Of a DNA stretch of 64,000 nucleotides, positions 59,058 through 64,000 are shown piece after piece. The stretch covers positions 1,550,001 to 1,614,000 of the forward strand of contig JAQISU010000189.1 in the NCBI GenBank assembly GCA_029339505.1. The letters are read 5' to 3'. The notes beneath the pieces are model-generated. The model searched no databases and was not told where the DNA came from. It saw nothing but the letters and a program-made list of their open reading frames with translations. Position numbers and translations under genes: made by a program. This stretch comes from Unio delphinus. Taxonomy: Eukaryota > Mollusca > Bivalvia > Unionida > Unionidae. Every line of letters starts with the position of its first letter. The stretch's first letter is position 1.

Positions 59058-59059
<2 letters not shown>
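58169..59059. other. No feature recognised
   Basis: AT-rich unique sequence, with GAAAGAAAGAAAAAA near 58702. Confidence 0.45.
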
Positions 59060-59123
<64 letters not shown>

Positions 59124-59225
59124 AAATGGCAAGCATGTAACGAAATGTCAGTTTTCTTCATACAGTATTGTTCCGATATCGATGCAATATTTAAATTCAC
59201 TTTTCTTCATATACATTTTGCTTAT
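59060..59225. repeat. Second copy of the GA-linked element
   Basis: A (GA)n tract at 59060-59121 is followed by GTTAAATGGCAAGCATGTAA, CGAAATGTCAGTTTTCTTCA and TACAGTATTGTTCCGATATC. This is nearly identical to the sequence after the GA tract at 56015. Left flanks differ, so the shared piece begins at the GA tract. Confidence 0.92.
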
Positions 59226-59529
59226 GCATTTATTTAGTTACCAAATCACGGATATCTCGACTCGTGTCCTGATCTTATTCAATGTTTCAATTTTAATTCA
59301 GTTTTTAAATTTTAATTAAATTGATTTGCCTTGTTGCCTCATTCACGCGTTCCTTACACACGTCCGTGCGCGCGGATGGACACCTGAGCACGAAGTAGAG
59401 GATATTGGGCAGCCAAATTCTATTTGTTTTCTTTTATGTGAACTGTGCATTCTATATTATTTTGCCATATAATGTTGAGACAATGAACGGACTTTTGCAA
59501 GAACACACACAGGCTGTCAAGCCTCGTTA

Positions 59530-59600
59530 GCGTCGAACCCGCGAGCATTAATTACGAATCTAACACTCTACCAACCGAGCTTCCATGGCTCACCAGGCAT
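59530..59600 (-). repeat. tRNA-derived fragment
   Basis: On the minus strand GCTCGGTTGGTAGAGTGTTA resembles a tRNA D-arm/box A, and GCGGGTTCGACGCT a degenerate box B about 30 bp on. The acceptor ends do not pair and the T-stem is broken, so it is a tRNA pseudogene or the head of an unrecognised SINE. Confidence 0.45.
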
Positions 59601-60950
59601 CTAAAATTAGGATTTTTCGGTAGATAATACACATATGAACTGTTTGTATCTTGCATACAAAGTAAACAACAGACGACGACACTGTATCTTCTGTTTTGTA
59701 TGCATAATATACAACATGCATGGAGACCTTGAACTATTTGCGGTGGGGAGGGGCAAACAACTTTGGGATACCAAAGTCTCTAGAAAATATAATAGTACAC
59801 AAACCACAGCAAACACTATGCGAACGAAGCTTCCAAAGCAAAGTAAAAGAAGAGGAGAAAAGAAAATAATGAAGAAACATAAATTAACAGAGGTTTATAA
59901 CACACGTGGAGAAATATAAAACATTACACTCAATTCAAACGATAAAGATCATTTTTATTTCAGTTTTCACACAAGAAAAATAAGGCAAAGTGTTGAAATC
60001 AAGACTTTCAAGCTATTAGTTCAATCTCGAAAACGTTTGAGATATAATTTTCTGTATTTACATATTAGTTAGTAAATCTTTTTCACACTGCAAACTAACG
60101 GCAGAAAATCTTCACACTGCAAGCTTACTGTACCTTGTTTTTACTTATAATTTGTCTTATGTCCTGCGCGTGCATGAATTATCCTTTCGTTTGATTTGTA
60201 AGAGCTAGGATTTCGTGAAACATTGAGAAATGTGCTTCAAACTAAATAAATCCACATAACTGAAGACCATGTGGTATCATAAGAGCACAGGAGTAATCCA
60301 CAGTGATTTAGTGAATAAGCACCTGGGAGAAGCTGATCAGATACATGCATATTAACACATCACGAGTCCGGTCCGGGGTGGCCGTCAAATCTGTGGAACT
60401 GATCGTCCGGATCATTGCACCATCGTATCCAAATTTCAGCGGCGACCTATTCCTGTCCACGTTACTATGACTCCCCACAAACAATTCGCTAACATAATAT
60501 AGAAGGTGCGCTTATCATGCAAATCAGTCAATGAACAATAGGGATCGTTCTACGCCCGGTTGATTTATAATTGACATCAACTTTGTCTCCTAACCAGGTT
60601 ATGACGACGATGTTTAGCCATAAAGTATTGTCGCTGTACACAATATCGCGAATGTAGAAGATTTACAAGATTAAGACGGTGTTCTACATAATGGTTACAG
60701 AGCAAATACCCCTACAAAGATAGAAAGAAGTAATTCCAAACAAAAACCCGTCTAATTGATGACAAGAACACTAACGAGAATTTAGTCGTGTGTCACTTAA
60801 GCATGACAACTTTTGGACAATATGCCCTAGAGCTAAAATTACGCAGAGTTGGATAATCGCCAAAACATGTGGGGGCCCATGCACGATATCTCCCCTTTTT
60901 TCGACAGTAAATATCTGCAGTAAAACAATTCTTTTCGCAATGACGTTTCA
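59601..60950. other. No gene recognised upstream of the RBM24-like gene
   Basis: Unique sequence. A 94-codon lysine-rich open frame at 59635-59919 (+) has no domain I know. Confidence 0.45.
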
Positions 60951-61443
60951 CCGTCTAGATGGAGCGATGCTCTGAATTTTTCGTGCCATACCAGTGCGGT
61001 CAAAAAATTAATCGAATTCTTCTGCGAACAATTCCCTTGAAAACCGTTTTAAGGTACGGTTTTAGAAGCTTCTCCGCGCACCACAGTTGTAATTTAATCA
61101 GACAAGTACTTCTCGAACGCTGGGAGGTAGGAAGGCGTGTTTTAGAGGCGTAGACGAGGCCTACAGAACGCCGCACGTGGTTTTAATTATATGCACTGGG
61201 GCGGAGCGAGACTTAGACAAATCTAACGCGGTGTTCAATCGCTAACTACCCAAATATAATATATATACCCACAGGTATTCATATACACTAACAGTAGTAG
61301 GCTCTAAAGAACAGACCGTTATATCTCCGTTATACGCTAATAATACTCTTTGTAACGAACGGCCGTCTAGACCAAGGGTAGCAGAGAGCATATATTTCAC
61401 ACGGGCATTCTTCTGCTCTCTCTCTGTTCATTCTTTAGTTTTA
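60950..61443 (+). promoter_or_regulatory. Candidate promoter and 5' leader of the RBM24-like gene
   Basis: Composition rises in GC and CpG at about 61050-61240, just upstream of the coding exon. The stretch contains a CACGTG E-box (about 61174) and GGGGCGGAGC, a GC-box (Sp1-type) match (about 61199). TATAATATATATACC follows near 61255. Before the coding exon lies CTCTCTCTGTTCATTCTTTAG (ending at 61438). This could be a 3' splice site after an upstream non-coding exon, or pyrimidine-rich leader sequence. Which is correct, and where transcription starts, cannot be decided from sequence alone. Confidence 0.35.
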
Positions 61444-61485
61444 GTGATAGTGGATTTATTTAAAGACGGTTCCAACTATTGGAAA

Positions 61486-61659
61486 ATGGCAAACACGATT
61501 TCACAGAAGGATACTACATTTACGAAAATATTCGTAGGTGGACTACCGTATCACACTACGGATAAATCCCTACGGGAATTTTTTGAGAAATTTGGAGACA
61601 TTGAAGAAGCTGTGGTGATAACAGACAGACAGACAGGAAAGAGTCGAGGATATGGATTT
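61486..61659 (+). CDS. RBM24: RBM24/RBM38-like RNA-binding protein, first coding exon (partial gene)
   Basis: The 58 codons start at ATG 61486 (GGAAAATGG context) and contain the front of an RNA recognition motif. Seen: [19 protein letters not shown] with RNP2 IFVGGL at residues 15-20, then [20 protein letters not shown] and the start of RNP1 (KSRGYGF, residues 52-58). The exon stops in phase 0 at a strong donor, TTT|GTAAGT (61660). The next residue expected in this family, Val, would begin exon 2. The order and wording match vertebrate RBM24/RBM38 and nematode SUP-12 almost residue for residue. Family knowledge: these proteins bind GU-rich RNA and regulate muscle-type alternative splicing and mRNA stability. 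The rest of the RRM and the low-complexity C-terminus must lie beyond the window. An open frame extends 14 codons upstream only through a non-ATG codon, so I use the internal ATG, which matches the family N-terminus. I cannot tell RBM24 from RBM38; many invertebrates have a single co-orthologue. Confidence 0.95.
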
Positions 61660-61813
61660 GTAAGTGTTACACTTTCTTTTTTTTCTACACATAAATTGTA
61701 CATAACATATGTGATGCAACATACTTTTAATAGCTCATAACATCATGTGTATTTTTGTTACTCTGTAGCAGTCAAAACGGAGGAATGGCTTCTTGGCTTT
61801 AACCCTCATGGGG

Positions 61814-61914
<101 letters not shown>

Positions 61915-61990
61915 TTGAAAAATCGCTCACGAGTGTTTTTGTAACGCGTGTCAATTAATTTTAGTTAAGACCTGCCAATGTCTAATATCT

Positions 61991-61992
<2 letters not shown>

Positions 61993-62055
<63 letters not shown>
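61993..62055. repeat. (GA)n microsatellite inside intron 1
   Basis: About 31 GA dinucleotides. Confidence 0.97.
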
Positions 62056-62056
<1 letters not shown>

Positions 62057-62683
62057 AACCATAAATCATATCCGGTTTTTAAAGAATACTACTATTTCGC
62101 TGGCGAACAAATTTATATAGCCAAGCGCGTCCTAAAGGACAATAATAAATTATCCCTGACTCAATTTAAACAGGGCATTGTCATTCGAATGCCACGCACT
62201 GATTCCTGTCTATAGATTCTTCGTTTAAATTGGCTATGTGCACTGACACGTCTATTGCGTATGGACATCTGTCCCATGCAGGCAAAAATCAACATGATAA
62301 TACCTATATGTGTATGACACAACCTGTCGATATGACGCGAATCTAGCTTACTTTTGTTTACTGGGTGAAAGATAAATACAGGTCGATGCTATACCAAGAA
62401 CGGGTCTGGTTTAATTAAAACCATGTAAATTCAATACATTTGGTATAGCTTTGTTGTGTCCGTTATAAAGACAATATAATCTATTGTCACATAGTTTTAG
62501 CGCAGTAACCGCATGAATTTGTATAACGCGCTATCATTTGTATGGGTATATTGTCGATCGTAGACATTACTGGTGCTAACTTAGGAAAAGCACGTTCAAC
62601 AAAGAAGTTCAACCCAGTGCAACGAATCGTTGTATGAATGATAGTGACAAAGAACATTTGGATGTATTACTTTCCTTAACATG

Positions 62684-62688
<5 letters not shown>

Positions 62689-62731
<43 letters not shown>

Positions 62732-62749
62732 CGGGGAGGGAGGGAGGGA
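62689..62749. repeat. (GA)n plus G-rich tract inside intron 1
   Basis: About 17 GA dinucleotides, then GGGGGGGGCGGGGAGGGAGG to about 62749. The whole tract is purine except one C, so triplex or quadruplex formation is possible. Confidence 0.93.
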
Positions 62750-64000
62750 CTGTCTGATATTAGACAATGGATATAGACTATGCTGGGGGTGGGGTGATTA
62801 TATTAAACGCTATTATTCCCTTCAGGTATTAAAACCTTGAGCAAAGTTACAGAACCAGCAATCAATCCTTGTTCGGCAATACCCCTAAAGATTAACAATA
62901 CCGAATGATATACGATTTGGAGTTAATTTACGACCCATGTCCTCGACTGACGATTAACGAAAATGTAAGGCTTGAAATAGTCTCATATTTTGTTTCCACA
63001 TTTAACTTGTGTTCAAGGGACTTTTTGATAATAATTTGCACTTTTCATTAGTTTTTCCTTAAAGGTTAGAAATTTCTTGTTAGATCGAAAACAATTCAAT
63101 ATTTTACCTTTTATGATAACGCTGATCATTCTTAGCAAATCCCCAGAGCAGTAGGAAACTTCACTTTCAACGGATAAAAGATTCTTCCCGATCTCAACCA
63201 CAGGGGTAAAACCAACCTTAGTTATCAAAATGGCCAATTTATCATGATTTCAGATGTTCTATATGGCGTTTTATATTTGACACAAATAAAACCCCTGCGC
63301 CTGGTTCTCACATTATTTCTGTCTTACCTGCTAGGTTCTGATGAAATTTCAAATACGATTGAAAAGCCGACTGAAGCTTGGCTGCGGTGGTAGGGTGATG
63401 TTGGTCCATTAAATGAATTTAAAGATATACAGAGAGGATGAGATGAGTCAACACAAGAAATGATATACCAAACCAGCTGTTAGATACTTTGCGAAAATGC
63501 AGCCTTCTGATCAAAATCGACATATTTCGCTCAATAAAGCATGCGCCTTGCGGAAATCATTTTGTAGATCATTCACAAACTCAGCTTGTATGTTAACATG
63601 GGCCGCACTTTACATTTTAGAAAGAAAACAACACGAAAACGAAAATGGGAATTTTTTGCAGGCATGTGTTGAATAGACAACTGTCTTGAGTTGAATGGTT
63701 CGCAACATCAGTTGCTCCCTGAAAAAGGAATCTCGATTTCGATGATAAAGCGAAACTTTTGCCACTAAATTCGTCAGTTCGTTTGAAAAGACAGGCGTAT
63801 CTATTTACACTAAATCCCTAGCACTTGTACCGAAAAACGTGTTGAACTTTTGTTCTTCGACGAAAGACAAGCAATAGTTGACATGAAACCATACCTGTGT
63901 AGTAAACTAAATATAAGTAAAGGGAAAATGAGTACATTTGAAGAAGTTGGTTACCCTCATATAGACACTTTGCTACGTAAATTAAGCAGAAATACTCAAA

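Noticed and set aside
59530..59600. Functional tRNA gene on the minus strand
   Set aside because: Box A is fair, but the acceptor stem and T-stem do not pair, so a pseudogene or SINE head is more likely.
61444..61485. N-terminal extension of the RBM24-like protein by 14 residues
   Set aside because: It needs a non-ATG start and follows a probable splice acceptor or leader; family members start just before the KDTT segment, matching the ATG at 61486.

Overview
This is a window of AT-rich, repeat-rich eukaryotic nuclear DNA, most probably from a marine mollusc and likely a bivalve. Three observations point that way: a spliced first exon of an RBM24/RBM38-type RNA-binding protein; several tRNA-derived SINE copies whose 3' end resembles SINEs I recall from bivalve genomes; and a very high load of micro- and minisatellites. 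The species assignment is inference. There are no bacterial operons, no CRISPR array, no rRNA and no intact tRNA gene.

Only one protein-coding feature is convincing. It lies at the right end: the first coding exon of an RBM24/RBM38 (SUP-12 family) RRM protein at 61486-61659 on the + strand, ending at a GTAAGT splice donor. Its intron runs off the window. Everything to the left (about 61 kb) looks intergenic or deep intronic. The other open frames are short, or are artefacts of tandem repeats whose period is a multiple of three.

The rest divides as follows. (a) About 16 unrelated minisatellite families have units of 21-73 bp. The largest are a 25-bp array of about 150 copies (13340-17105), a 37-bp array of about 51 copies (8825-10708), a 38-bp array (23215-24735, split by an insertion), a 29-bp array (31987-32508), a 47-bp array (21975-22488) and a 26-bp array (39646-40092). 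Several show higher-order structure. (b) There are more than 30 long microsatellites: (AT)n, (GA/CT)n, (ATGT)n, (GATA)n with (GACA)n cores, and (ATT)n. (c) Two SINE families have at least five copies each. SINE-1 (6.2, 18.6, 28.0, 51.2 and 58.0 kb) has two copies with 13-14 bp target-site duplications. SINE-2 (7.0, 19.6, 22.9, 26.2 and 45.5 kb) has copies ending in (CA)-type tails. (d) A 177-bp hAT-like MITE with an 8-bp target duplication is nested inside one SINE-2 copy, and there are weaker hAT-like remnants.

I found no new multi-gene system. The most informative structures are the nested hAT/SINE insertion, the higher-order arrays, the SINE/microsatellite coupling and the GA-tract-linked duplicated element at 55.9 and 59.1 kb.
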